Shown here: in pieces, positions 8,273-16,529 of the stretch
Layout: each line of letters opens with the position of its first letter
How positions within the stretch are numbered: position 1 is the first letter of the stretch
The notes under the pieces: generated by a model
What the model was told of the DNA's origin: nothing
Databases searched by the model: none
Seen by the model: only the letters and a program-made list of their open reading frames with translations
From: JAICTV01 sp035634055
GTDB lineage: Bacteria; Planctomycetota; Phycisphaerae; Tepidisphaerales; Tepidisphaeraceae
Assembly (NCBI GenBank): GCA_035634055.1
Contig: DASQDR010000065.1
Span: forward strand, 1-22,852
DNA: 22,852 nucleotides
Direction of reading: 5' to 3'
Program-made: the position numbers and the translations under genes

Positions 8273-10333
8273 TCACAACCCGCGGTGCATGATGGCGAAG
8301 GGTTCGGCGCCCTCGTCCTCGTCGACGTCGCCGGCTCCGTTGCCGCCAGCTCCCTTGCCGCCGTGGGCCAGCCCGCTCAGGTACATCGCGCGCGGCGCGT
8401 CGCGCTCCGTGGCCTTGAACTCGCGCTGCCGCTGCAGGCGCGGTTCGCTGCCCATCCGCTTTCGCACGCAGTAGCAGATGTCGCGGCTGCGCAGCTCCCC
8501 GATGATGGTGCAGCCGCCCTCGAAGGTCATCGTCCCCGCGGCCGGATCCTTCTCATCAACCGGGATCTCGCTGCGCTGGAGGAGCCCGACGATCAACTGC
8601 GGCTCGACGCCTCCGTCGGGCGCGGTTCGCAACGCAAGTCGGGCGGTGTGCACCTCGAACGGCAGCGCGCGGTCGATGCCGAGGAATTCGGCGTCCTGCT
8701 TGCCGAACTGCGGATGGCGGAAGTGCTTCTGGAGCCACCGGTGCAGGGCCAGCCGCATGTCGCGCTGGAGCTTGAAGATCTCCTCGCGGTCGACGGTGTA
8801 CATGTACCGGGCCGCGAACGGGCGGAGCAGTTCCAGGGCCTCTTGCAACTTGGTCGAAGGGCGCTTGTCGGAATTCTCGGGCCCGCGCCAAAGCAGGCTC
8901 TCAACGCTCAGCGTGCGCACCTCGCGCGGGAAGATGCCGCGGCGGCGGAAGGCGTCGATGAACGCGACGCGGTAGTTCAAATCGTCGTCGCGCACCAGGT
9001 CGTAGTCGGCGGTGATGACCGCCTGGAGGAACTCGCCGAAGGTGATGTCCGTCGGCGGGCAGTAGTCCAGCGCGCGGACGCACATGTTCAGCACGTGCTG
9101 CGCCGACTTGGCCGCCTCGTCGGCCAATCGGTTCACGAGGTCGGGGTGGATCGCGCCTGCCTCGAGGATGCCGGTGCCACGCGTCGCCAGGCGGAGCAGG
9201 TCCGCCACGCGCCGCTCGTAGATCGAGAGAAAGGCGTCGAACACCGCCGCCACCAGGAACGCCCCGCGCTCGTGCGGGGACTTGGCCGTCTCGTACTCCC
9301 CGGGCACCGGCTTGTGCGGGACCCACTTGCCGTCCTTGATCGTGCCGATCGCGTCGCGCAGCGCCCCGCGCTTGCCGGTGGCCCGGCCGAACTGCGTCGC
9401 CAGGGCCCCGAGCAGCGACTGCTGCGAGCGGATCTCGCCGCGCGTGGTGGCGATCTGGTGGCGCAGGATCTCGGGGAACGTGAAGTGCTGGAACAGCGCG
9501 ACCATGTCCGCGAACGCCTCGTGGAACGCCCGCACGTCTGGGTTGCTGGCGACGAGGAACCGGCGGTGCATCCCGTCCAGCAGCGCGTGCGTCGTCTCGT
9601 GGGCGATGATGTCGTGCGACAGGCAGGTGAACACCTGCGAGCCGGGCAGGTGGTCGCAGCAGCGGTCACCCTCGACCGCGAAGTACCCGAACAGCAGGGC
9701 GATCTTCTGCGGCGAGTAGTAGGCGTTGGGCTCGCGCAGGGCGTGCGGGTAGATCCGCAGGTGGCCGACGAACTTCGAATCGTCGCGCGGGTTACTCGAG
9801 TCGGGCGAAGGCCCTGGCCGCCAGAGCACCCGCCGGCCCAGCGCGTGCTCGAAGTTGTGGATCGTCAGCATGGCCACGGCGTAGACCATCTGCTGGTGGA
9901 ACTGCGGCGTCCCCTCGCTGGGGGACAGCCCGTCCTGCGCCAGCACGTGCTCGTGATTGAGGTCGACCGGCTCGTAGTAGCAGCCGCTGGCGGGGTCGAA
10001 ATCAACGACCTGGAGATACTCGCCCGCCGGGCCGGGAGTGAGCTTTTCCCAGGGCACGTTGAAAAGGACCGTGCTGATGCCGACGGTGTCGAGCGCGGTG
10101 GAAAGGCTGGGGTCGAACGCGAAGCCGCGCAGCGACCGGAACGGCGGCTGCGGCGGCACGGACCTCTCGCTCGCGTCAGGATCGCCGGGACTGCTCTGGG
10201 CGCCGGCGGCGGCGGCGGCGGCGGCACCCCCGATGGCCGCTGCCCGCTCGGCACCGTTGCGCGCCGCTTTTGCCGCCGCGGGGCTCGGTTGCGCCCACGA
10301 TTCGACCGGACGGTGACCGTTTGCTTTCGCCAT
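8273..10333 (-). CDS. Predicted zinc metallopeptidase of gluzincin type (thermolysin-like HExxH ... E)
   Basis: From the ATG at 10333 (GAGGAG five bases upstream) the protein has 686 residues. An in-frame start at 10363 lacks such a site. Residues 1-60 are Ala-rich low complexity. Then comes a long conserved-looking domain (RSLRGFAFDPSLS, GEYLQVVDFDPASG, PSEGTPQFHQQMVYAVA). At about 245-249 lies HETTH, and 23 residues later the EAFAD motif (Glu272, Asp275), which matches the HExxH plus EAxxD pattern of thermolysin-family gluzincins. No signal peptide is visible, so it probably acts in the cytoplasm unless exported by another route. The C-terminal ~350 residues have no recognised domain. The context with an MBL-fold hydrolase and a DUF2235 hydrolase suggests a joint role. 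Substrate unknown. Confidence 0.72.
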   Translation of the reverse strand: MAKANGHRPVESWAQPSPAAAKAARNGAERAAAIGGAAAAAAAGAQSSPGDPDASERSVPPQPPFRSLRGFAFDPSLSTALDTVGISTVLFNVPWEKLTPGPAGEYLQVVDFDPASGCYYEPVDLNHEHVLAQDGLSPSEGTPQFHQQMVYAVAMLTIHNFEHALGRRVLWRPGPSPDSSNPRDDSKFVGHLRIYPHALREPNAYYSPQKIALLFGYFAVEGDRCCDHLPGSQVFTCLSHDIIAHETTHALLDGMHRRFLVASNPDVRAFHEAFADMVALFQHFTFPEILRHQIATTRGEIRSQQSLLGALATQFGRATGKRGALRDAIGTIKDGKWVPHKPVPGEYETAKSPHERGAFLVAAVFDAFLSIYERRVADLLRLATRGTGILEAGAIHPDLVNRLADEAAKSAQHVLNMCVRALDYCPPTDITFGEFLQAVITADYDLVRDDDLNYRVAFIDAFRRRGIFPREVRTLSVESLLWRGPENSDKRPSTKLQEALELLRPFAARYMYTVDREEIFKLQRDMRLALHRWLQKHFRHPQFGKQDAEFLGIDRALPFEVHTARLALRTAPDGGVEPQLIVGLLQRSEIPVDEKDPAAGTMTFEGGCTIIGELRSRDICYCVRKRMGSEPRLQRQREFKATERDAPRAMYLSGLAHGGKGAGGNGAGDVDEDEGAEPFAIMHRGL
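10205..10225. repeat. GGC/GCC trinucleotide tract (seven units)
   Basis: Seven GGC units on the plus strand encode part of a poly-Ala run in the N-terminal low-complexity segment of the metallopeptidase. It is a second GCC-type microsatellite in the window and another possible slippage site. Confidence 0.85.
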
Positions 10334-10395
10334 GGCTTCTCCTCGGCGGGCGGCATTGCTCATCCCGCCGATTTCCTGGGGTCGTCATCGCGCTG

Positions 10396-11688
10396 CTACC
10401 GGCTTGCGGCGACTTTGTCAGCGACGTCGGGCGCATCGGCAGCGTCGACCAGTGGCGACGCCGGCCCGCCGGCGCCCGCGCCGTTCGGGCGGTAAGCGAG
10501 AAAGTCCGGCACCTCGCTTAGCGCGCGGACCTGCGCCAGGAACCGTTCGTCAAGGTTGGTCGGGGCGTAGTTGCCGCTCGGCTCGCGGACGCGGAGCAGG
10601 GCCGAGCGGTGCAGAAGCGCCCCCGGTTGGACGAAGCGCCGCCGCCCGCGACCGATGCCCGGCCACAGGCTCCGTCGTCGCCCGCCGGCGCTTTGCCTCG
10701 GCAGCTTCGGGAAGTATTCCGCCGCCCACCACCACCCCTTGAGCGACTCGTGAATCCGATCCGCCCAAGGCTTGGCGTCGGGCGGAAGCGGCGGAACGAT
10801 TTGCAGCCGCCTTTGCTCATCAACCTGCAGCCCGGCGCGTTCGGCGGCGGCGAGCATCCAGTCAAACGCCGGCCTCCACAGGTTGCCGTCGGTGGTCGGG
10901 TAACCACCGCCCACGTCCGAATGGACGCCAGGAAACCACGCCTCAACCAAATCCGGGTGCGGGGGCTGATCCTTCGGGCAGCGGAACCGGTTCTGTCGGA
11001 AGAAGGCCCGTCGCTCGTCGATGGCGATCGCGTGGCGGATGGTCCCGATGCTCGGGTTGCACGCGGTGTGAGGAAAGCTGACCGGGTCCCAAACCCACCC
11101 GACCGACGCGACGGTATCCCACACGCCCATGAAGCGAACCGGGAAGCGCCGCTGCTCGTGATCCGCAGCGCCGGGGACCACGCGGGCGAAGGTCAGTCGA
11201 AACTCGTCGCACAATCTCTGATACGCGAGGAACCGGGCACCCGGCGCGCCGTTGTCGTCGGTGCCCGCCTTATCTCGCGAGGAGGCGAACAGCCGCATCA
11301 CGTACGGCACCAGGTTGTGCCCGCCGCGCGGGAGCAGCCCGAGCGTGTGGAGCAGCGCCGCCAGCACGCGCACGGTGTACGCGCCGCGACTGAAGCCGAA
11401 CATGAAGACGTGGTCGCCCGGCTCCCAATGGTCCATCAGGTAGGCGTATGCTTCCTCGACGTTGCGGTTGAGCCCGGTGCCGAACGCGAGCCCGCCCACC
11501 TTTGAGAGCCAGCGCAGCGTCGCGTTCCACATCCCGGGCTCAGGCAGCGTGCCGACCCCGGGGTCGTAGTAAAGGCGCTGCCGGCCGGGCGTGCGGTTGA
11601 GCACCTGCACCAGGCGGACGACGCTGGTGTTCTCGCGCCCGAAGCGGTTGTTGGTCCCATCGCAGCAGATGACCAGGTTCCGCGGCAT
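10396..11688 (-). CDS. DUF2235 alpha/beta hydrolase (Tle1-like phospholipase family)
   Basis: From the ATG at 11688 the protein has 430 residues and begins directly with the family opening MPRNLVICCDGTNN. The nucleophile elbow is GFSRGAYT (Ser at about 100) after YLMDHWEPGDHVFMF. Further family motifs are YDPGVGT, GVWDTVASVG (acid) and PGVHSDVGGGY (His), giving a complete Ser-Asp-His triad. DUF2235 includes the Tle1 phospholipase effectors of type VI secretion, but no secretion or immunity gene is seen here. A longer frame opens at TTG 11808; the extra 40 residues are low complexity and lack a ribosome-binding site, while GGGAGGG precedes 11688. No signal peptide. It is probably the first gene of the three-hydrolase set. 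Lipase or esterase activity is inferred from family. Confidence 0.83.
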   Translation of the reverse strand: MPRNLVICCDGTNNRFGRENTSVVRLVQVLNRTPGRQRLYYDPGVGTLPEPGMWNATLRWLSKVGGLAFGTGLNRNVEEAYAYLMDHWEPGDHVFMFGFSRGAYTVRVLAALLHTLGLLPRGGHNLVPYVMRLFASSRDKAGTDDNGAPGARFLAYQRLCDEFRLTFARVVPGAADHEQRRFPVRFMGVWDTVASVGWVWDPVSFPHTACNPSIGTIRHAIAIDERRAFFRQNRFRCPKDQPPHPDLVEAWFPGVHSDVGGGYPTTDGNLWRPAFDWMLAAAERAGLQVDEQRRLQIVPPLPPDAKPWADRIHESLKGWWWAAEYFPKLPRQSAGGRRRSLWPGIGRGRRRFVQPGALLHRSALLRVREPSGNYAPTNLDERFLAQVRALSEVPDFLAYRPNGAGAGGPASPLVDAADAPDVADKVAASR

Positions 11689-11763
11689 CCCCGGGGCCCT
11701 CCCGCGCGCGCTTGGCGCCGCCGCTACCCGCCCCCGCTGCGGGTCGTCGTCGGCGTCGCGTTG

Positions 11764-11781
11764 GCCGGCGCTGGCGCCGGC
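11764..11781. other. Perfect GC-rich palindrome between the GntR and DUF2235 genes
   Basis: GCCGGCGC and GCGCCGGC flank two bases, an 8-bp perfect stem in the 138-base gap after the GntR gene. No T-run follows on either strand. It could weaken read-through from the catabolic operon, or simply reflect GC-rich composition. Confidence 0.3.
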
Positions 11782-11826
11782 AACAAATACGCTCATCCGC
11801 TGCCGCAAGCCATTCGCCTGTTCAGG

Positions 11827-12645
11827 CTAATTGATTTTCCGTCGCGACTTGATCCGCCCCGGCCCCTGCCGCGCGGGGCGGGAACGCGAGCCTGATCGCG
11901 CGCCGCCGCCGCCCGACCGACCGGCCGCCCCGGAACCGTCGCCGAAGACGACTTCGACGAGCACCTCCGTGATCGAGCGGATGTGCGCATCAATCGCCTT
12001 GGCGGCGTGATCCGGGTCGCTGCGCACGAGCGCCTCGACGATCCTCAGGTGGTCGGGCACGTCGTTCGAGCGACGGTAATGCGCCCAGGAGTCGCGCACG
12101 TGCGAGATGTTCCGGACCGAGCGAAACAGCGAGAGGTACCGGCGGATCTCCGTCGCCAGCCGCGGGTTGCCGCAGCTCTCGGCGATGAGCAGGTGGAGCC
12201 GGCTGTCGGCCGCCCGCGCGTCGCGGTCCCACGCGTCGCTGCGCGGCATCCGCTTTAACTGGTCGAGTTGGCGGCGCAACTCGCGGAGCACGCGCGGCTC
12301 GATCCTTCCGCACGCGCTGCGGCAGGCCTCGGTTTCCAGTGCCCGGCGGACCTGGCTCATGTGCCGCAGCTCCTCGGCACCGAAAGGGTTGACTACTGCC
12401 CCGCGGTTCGGCAGCAGGCGGACGATGCCCAGTCCGGCGAGTTCCACCAACGCTTCGCGGACCGGCGTGGGGCTGACCTCGAACTGCTCGGACAGCCGCT
12501 GCACGACAAGGCGCGAACCTGAGGTGAAGCGGCCCTCGAAGACCTCGACGAGGATCCGCTGCGCCACCTGATCTCGCAGGCCCAAACGGGAGACGGGATC
12601 GCGGCCGCGGGTAGGTTCGATTGCCATGGTGGAGTTCACCGTCAT
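11827..12645 (-). CDS. GntR-family transcriptional regulator, FCD (FadR/UxuR-type) subfamily
   Basis: This 272-residue protein has an N-terminal winged helix-turn-helix (about 22-88) with the typical QRLSEQFEVSPTPVREAL and RLLPNRGAVV. An all-helical FCD domain follows (about 93-235). The FCD metal/ligand residues are visible: D147 and H151 (ADSRLH), H199 (PDHLRIVEAL) and H221 (DAHIRSI). The last ~35 residues form a Gly/Ser/Arg-rich basic tail not usual for the family. It is last in the sugar-acid operon and probably represses it until bound by an aldonate or keto-deoxy intermediate. The start at 12645 has GGAG six bases upstream; the ATG at 12627 has none. The likely operator lies at 19063-19079. 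Confidence 0.9.
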   Translation of the reverse strand: MTVNSTMAIEPTRGRDPVSRLGLRDQVAQRILVEVFEGRFTSGSRLVVQRLSEQFEVSPTPVREALVELAGLGIVRLLPNRGAVVNPFGAEELRHMSQVRRALETEACRSACGRIEPRVLRELRRQLDQLKRMPRSDAWDRDARAADSRLHLLIAESCGNPRLATEIRRYLSLFRSVRNISHVRDSWAHYRRSNDVPDHLRIVEALVRSDPDHAAKAIDAHIRSITEVLVEVVFGDGSGAAGRSGGGGARSGSRSRPARQGPGRIKSRRKIN

Positions 12646-12723
12646 CCACTGCTCCAAGGCTCTTCGTGGCTTGGGCATCCTGCTCGAGCAACCGCGGCGG
12701 CCAGCCGCGCGTTTGAAATTTCT

Positions 12724-12740
12724 CCCGCTGCCGCAGCGGG
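12724..12740. other. Hairpin in the gap between the semialdehyde dehydrogenase and GntR genes (1)
   Basis: CCCGCTG and CAGCGGG form a perfect 7-bp stem around CCG. On the minus strand it is followed by AGAAATTTC, a weak A/T stretch. Together with the hairpin at 12764-12788 it could attenuate transcription into the regulator gene. Confidence 0.4.
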
Positions 12741-12763
12741 CGCTCCGGTTTGCAACTCCGAGC

Positions 12764-12788
12764 CTCGGGCGCGGGAGGGACGCCCGAG
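12764..12788. other. Hairpin in the gap between the semialdehyde dehydrogenase and GntR genes (2)
   Basis: CTCGGGCG (12764-12771) pairs perfectly with CGCCCGAG (12781-12788) around nine bases. The surrounding string (GGGAGGGACGCCCGAGCCACGGACGG) has the look of an interspersed repeat, but it occurs only once here, so that cannot be decided from this window. Confidence 0.4.
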
Positions 12789-12842
12789 CCACGGACGGCC
12801 GACCGTCGTCGCGTACGAACCACGCGGAGCAGGCGATGCGCG

Positions 12843-14429
12843 TTAGACCGTCACATCGGCGCGCGACCACGAGCCGTCGATGAGCCGCCACGCCCGGCCA
12901 TTGGGATTGCGGTCGCGCAGCAGTGGTGGCAGGCGGTCGGGGCGGACGTTGTCGTAGCACTCGAGCTGGCTGAACCGCCGCAGCGACGCGGGGATGCCGA
13001 CGGCGGTGAAGGCGGGGTGCCCCGTCGCCGGGTAAGGCCCGCCGTGATTCATCGCCGCGCTGACCGCCACGCCGGTCGGCATCTTGTCGTTGAGCAGCCG
13101 CCCGACGCGCCGCCGCAGCGCCGGCGAGAGCGCCGCATACGCCGCGTCGTCCGCGCCGCTGGTGCTGGAGTAGACGCAGCCGGTGAGCTGGCCCTCCAGC
13201 GATTCGATCACCTCGCGCGCCTGCGCGACATCGCGCGCCACGACGACGAGGGCGGCGTTGCCGAAGGCTTCGGTCTGGAGCGCCTCGCGGTCGGCGAGGA
13301 AGCCGGCGGCGTCCACGCGCAGCAGCGTGTTGGCGTAGCGGCACCGGCCATTGCCTGCGAGGGCTTCGCCGCCGGCGACCACCTCGGCGCCGGCGGCGCG
13401 GAGGGCCTGCACGCTCTTGTCCAGCGCGCGGCCGGTGCCGGCGGACAGCAGCGGCCCGGTCGGGCGGTCGACGAAGCGGCGCTGCAACTCGCGCACGAAC
13501 GTTTCCGTCCGCTCCCCCGCCAGCGCGACCACCAGGCCGGGCTTGGTGCAGAACTGCCCGCCGGCGGCGAGGGCGCTGTCGGTGAGCTCGTCGGCGATCT
13601 TCCCCGCGCGCTCCTCCAGCGCGCCCGGCAGAATGACCACGGGGTTGAGGCTCGACAGCTCGAGGTAGATCGGCTTGCCCGCGGCGTCGGCGGCGGCCTT
13701 GAGCGCCAGCCCGGCGCTGCGGCTGCCGGTGAAGCCGGTCGCGCCCAGCCGCGGATCGCTCACCAGCCGCAGCCCGTCCTCGCGTGCCAGGTGGTAGATG
13801 AGCTGGACGGACGCCGGCGGCATGCCGGTCTCGCGGGCGGCGGCCAGCGCCTCCTCCGCCAGCATCCGCGTGGTCCCCGGGTGCGACGGGTGCGCCTTGA
13901 CGATGACCGGGTTGCCCGCGGCGATCGCGGCCGCGAAGTCGCCGCCGCTGGCGCCGTTGAACGCCAGGGGGAAGTTGTTCGGCCCGAACACGCAGACGGG
14001 CCCGAGCGCGGCGTGGCGGGAGCGGATGTTCAACTTGGTGTCGAGCGTCGGCATCGCCCACGACCCGTCGCGCGCCGCCGCCGCCGCCTGCCGAAGCTGA
14101 CCGGTCGTGCGGGGCAGCTCGATGACGGACAATCGCGGCGACTTCGGCAGGGCGGTTTCCGCGTTCGCGATGTCGCAGACCTCGGCGGCCCGCGCCTCGA
14201 TCCGCTCGGCATAGCGGGCGAGGAACTGCGCCAGCGTCTCCGGCGGCAGCTCGCGCATGATCGCAGACGCGCGCGCGGCCGCGTCGAGCGCGGCATCGCA
14301 ATCGGCCCACGCGCTGACCGGATACTCGTCGTCAAGCTCCGCGCCCGTGGCGGGGTTGGACGCGCGGAACCACTCGCTCGCCTGCGCCTCGCGCCATTGG
14401 CCGTCGATCAACACCTTCTGCTTCGACAT
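12843..14429 (-). CDS. 2-oxoglutarate semialdehyde (2,5-dioxopentanoate) dehydrogenase
   Basis: This 528-residue aldehyde dehydrogenase resembles the NADP-type KGSA dehydrogenases of sugar-acid and hydroxyproline pathways. Visible elements are the oxyanion-site motif FGPNNFPLAF (148-157), the cofactor lysine in VIVKAHPSHPGT (K178), FTGSRSAG, the general base E257 (YLELSSLNPV) and the nucleophile C294 (GGQFCTKPGL). It would oxidise 2-oxoglutarate semialdehyde to 2-oxoglutarate, feeding the TCA cycle. It is preceded by GGAG seven bases before the ATG; the longer upstream frame is a low-complexity shadow. The gene follows the reductase gene after 67 bases. Its place downstream of an AraD1-like dehydratase, whose product is the same semialdehyde, supports the call. 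Confidence 0.9.
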   Translation of the reverse strand: MSKQKVLIDGQWREAQASEWFRASNPATGAELDDEYPVSAWADCDAALDAAARASAIMRELPPETLAQFLARYAERIEARAAEVCDIANAETALPKSPRLSVIELPRTTGQLRQAAAAARDGSWAMPTLDTKLNIRSRHAALGPVCVFGPNNFPLAFNGASGGDFAAAIAAGNPVIVKAHPSHPGTTRMLAEEALAAARETGMPPASVQLIYHLAREDGLRLVSDPRLGATGFTGSRSAGLALKAAADAAGKPIYLELSSLNPVVILPGALEERAGKIADELTDSALAAGGQFCTKPGLVVALAGERTETFVRELQRRFVDRPTGPLLSAGTGRALDKSVQALRAAGAEVVAGGEALAGNGRCRYANTLLRVDAAGFLADREALQTEAFGNAALVVVARDVAQAREVIESLEGQLTGCVYSSTSGADDAAYAALSPALRRRVGRLLNDKMPTGVAVSAAMNHGGPYPATGHPAFTAVGIPASLRRFSQLECYDNVRPDRLPPLLRDRNPNGRAWRLIDGSWSRADVTV

Positions 14430-14496
14430 CTCGTGCTCCCGTGCCGCCAGTCGCGCCCCGCGCCCGCCGATCGACCTCGCGTCACTCAACCGTTCG

Positions 14497-15387
14497 TCAC
14501 GCCACCGGTCGCTGTTGCGACGAGCGCAGCAGTTCGACGACGGAGGACAGGTCCTGCTCGGCGTGTCCCGCCTCGGCGGCGGATCGCACCGTCTCCAGCG
14601 CCGCCCGCGCCGTCGCGAGCGCGACGGAGTGGGCGCCCGCCTCGTCGATGGCATACTTCAGGTCCTTGGCCATCAATTTCAGGCGGAAATTTGGGGTGTA
14701 GTCCCGCGCCGTCATGCGCTGCGACAGCACCTTCACCAACGGGCTGCCCGGCGCGCCTTCGGTCAGGACGGCCAGCGTGCGGGCGGCGTCGAGGTCCGTT
14801 CGCTCGATGAGCGCGACCGCCTCGGCCAGCGCGACGAGCTGCACGCCGCACACGAAGTTGTTGATCAGCTTCACCAGCGCGCCGCTGCCGACGGGCCCGA
14901 GGCGGACGACGTCGCGGCCGAGCACCGACAGCACCGGCCGCGCCCGCTCGATGGCGGCGTCGGAGCCGCCGGCGAGGAAAAGCAGTTGTCCCGCCGCCGC
15001 CTGCGGCTTGCTGCCGGTGACCGGCGCATCGATCAACTCGCACCCGCGCGCCGCGGCGGCGGCGGCAAGCTCGGCGACCCACGCGGTCGAGAGCGTGCTG
15101 GACTCGACCAGCAGCGTTCCCGCCGCCGCGCCGGCGAGCGCGCCCGACTCGCCGAGCCACGCCCCGCGCGAGGCGGCGTCGTCGGCCAGCATCGAGATGA
15201 TGACTTCCGCCCCGGCCGCCGCGTCGCGCGGCGTCGCGCAGACCCGCGCGCCTTGCCGCCCGAACGCCTGCGCCTTCTCTGGCGTGCGGTTGTAGACCGC
15301 GACGGTGAACCCTTCGCCGATCAGTCGGCCGGCCATCCCGCCGCCCATCAGCCCCAGGCCCAGGATTGCAACACGTGGCTTGGTCAT
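14497..15387 (-). CDS. 3-hydroxyisobutyrate dehydrogenase family NAD(P)-dependent oxidoreductase
   Basis: A 296-residue beta-hydroxyacid dehydrogenase. It has the Rossmann motif GLGLMGGGMAG (10-20), the substrate motif DAPVTGSKPQAAAGQL (120-135), and the catalytic lysine in LVKLINN (K173, N177). It is also similar in plan to tartronate semialdehyde reductase (GarR/GlxR) and to succinic/glyoxylate semialdehyde reductases. Its task in this operon is not obvious, since the two-dehydration route to 2-oxoglutarate needs no such enzyme. It might reduce a semialdehyde by-product, or oxidise or reduce the sugar acid to adjust stereochemistry. GAGGA precedes the ATG by eight bases. The gene lies 38 bases after the AraD1-like gene, in the same operon. 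Confidence 0.88.
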   Translation of the reverse strand: MTKPRVAILGLGLMGGGMAGRLIGEGFTVAVYNRTPEKAQAFGRQGARVCATPRDAAAGAEVIISMLADDAASRGAWLGESGALAGAAAGTLLVESSTLSTAWVAELAAAAAARGCELIDAPVTGSKPQAAAGQLLFLAGGSDAAIERARPVLSVLGRDVVRLGPVGSGALVKLINNFVCGVQLVALAEAVALIERTDLDAARTLAVLTEGAPGSPLVKVLSQRMTARDYTPNFRLKLMAKDLKYAIDEAGAHSVALATARAALETVRSAAEAGHAEQDLSSVVELLRSSQQRPVA

Positions 15388-15425
15388 CTCGTCGTCCTCA
15401 CGGTCAGGCGTTTGGGTGCGGTGGT

Positions 15426-16460
15426 TCAGGTCAACGGGATCGCCGCCAGCGGCGCCATCTCGTCGCCCGGCCGGGTGAATTGTACGGGGTTGCGCAGCGG
15501 TCGACCGAAGCCATCGAACCAGATGACCATCACGTCGCCGTCGGCCGTGCGCACGCCGTCGCCGAAGCTCAGCGAGTGCGCGCCGAAGTAGTGCACGTGC
15601 ACGTCGCCGGGGCGGCGGTGGCTCTCGAACTTGAAATGGTGGTGCTCGATGTTGCGCAGGCTGTGGCACATCTCGGCCTCGCCGGTGCGGACCGGCTTGC
15701 TCCAGAGGACCGACCCGCCGCGCAGGATGCTCGCTTCTCCGGCGACGGAATCGAAGGCCGGATCGATCACAAGTTCCGGCCCCAGGGCGCAGGTGCGAAG
15801 CTTGGAGCCGGCGAGGTTGAGGTAGTTGCGCTTTTCGAAGCGGTGGTCGGAGAACTCGTTGCCCGCCGCCATCCCGACGCGGCGGGGCAGGCCGTCGGGG
15901 CCGATGACGTACAGCCCGGCGATCTCCGCCTCCTCGCCGCCGTCCTCCGCGTAAGGCGGCACGTCCAGTGGCTCGTTGTGGGCGCGCAGGATCGTGCCGC
16001 TGCCCTTGTGGAACCACTCCGGCGCCACCCCGACCTTTCCCGGCTCGGGCCGGCCGCCCTCGACGCCCCAGCGGAACATCCTCATGCTGTCGGTGACGGG
16101 CTCGTCCGCGTCCGCCGCCGCTGCCGCCGCCGCCGGCTTCGCGTGCATCGACTGGCGGTCGCGCGCGCTGCCGAAGTGGGTCAGGCCCGTGCCGGAGACG
16201 AGCGTGAGCGCCGGCCCGGCGGGGTGATCCAGCGGGACGAGAAGGCGCCAATCCGAGTTGCCCTCGTAGATCGCGTCATACCCCAGCGTCTCGTGGCCCG
16301 CGTGGTCGCGAATGATCTTCGTCAGCGCGTGCCCGCGCTCGATCGCCGCCGCCGCGAGCGCGTAGATCGAGTCGACCCCGCGCAGCAGGCGCAGCGACGG
16401 CTCCTCGACGACGGCCACCCGCCGCTCCTGCCCGCGTTGGATCTGAACCAGTCGAAGCAT
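15426..16460 (-). CDS. AraD1/GguC-like protein of the fumarylacetoacetate hydrolase superfamily (2-keto-3-deoxy-aldonate dehydratase)
   Basis: This 344-residue protein matches my recollection of the AraD1 (formerly GguC) family. The N-terminal part (LRLVQIQRGQERRVAVVEE) is followed by LTLVSGTGLTHFGSARDRQSMH, then MFRWGVEGGRP, APEWFHKGSG, GMAAGNEFSDHRFE and VHVHYFGAHSLSFGDGV. FAH-type metal and carboxylate ligands are expected around the AGNEFSDHRFE region. Related enzymes dehydrate 2-keto-3-deoxy-pentonates to 2-oxoglutarate semialdehyde, exactly the substrate of the downstream dehydrogenase. A short Ala run (about 110-116) is an insert. AGGGA lies seven bases before the ATG. Whether the natural substrate is the L-arabonate, D-xylonate or L-lyxonate derivative is not readable. 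Confidence 0.82.
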   Translation of the reverse strand: MLRLVQIQRGQERRVAVVEEPSLRLLRGVDSIYALAAAAIERGHALTKIIRDHAGHETLGYDAIYEGNSDWRLLVPLDHPAGPALTLVSGTGLTHFGSARDRQSMHAKPAAAAAAADADEPVTDSMRMFRWGVEGGRPEPGKVGVAPEWFHKGSGTILRAHNEPLDVPPYAEDGGEEAEIAGLYVIGPDGLPRRVGMAAGNEFSDHRFEKRNYLNLAGSKLRTCALGPELVIDPAFDSVAGEASILRGGSVLWSKPVRTGEAEMCHSLRNIEHHHFKFESHRRPGDVHVHYFGAHSLSFGDGVRTADGDVMVIWFDGFGRPLRNPVQFTRPGDEMAPLAAIPLT

Positions 16461-16529
16461 GGTGTTTCCCTGCCCGCGGCGCCGCGGCGCCGCGGCGGGC
16501 GCCCCGCGCCTGAACGGGGCGTCCGGCGT

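Noticed and set aside
7877..10495. 872-codon plus-strand open frame
   Set aside because: It is antisense to the MBL and metallopeptidase genes, whose catalytic motifs and ribosome-binding sites are clear; its own composition is typical of a shadow frame.
10396..11808. Longer start (TTG at 11808) for the DUF2235 protein
   Set aside because: The extra residues are low complexity, no ribosome-binding site precedes them, and the family domain begins exactly at the ATG at 11688 behind GGGAGGG.
11827..14310. 827-codon minus-strand frame covering the regulator and part of the dehydrogenase gene
   Set aside because: Only its last 272 codons encode a real protein (GntR). The upstream part is an out-of-frame reading of the semialdehyde dehydrogenase gene.
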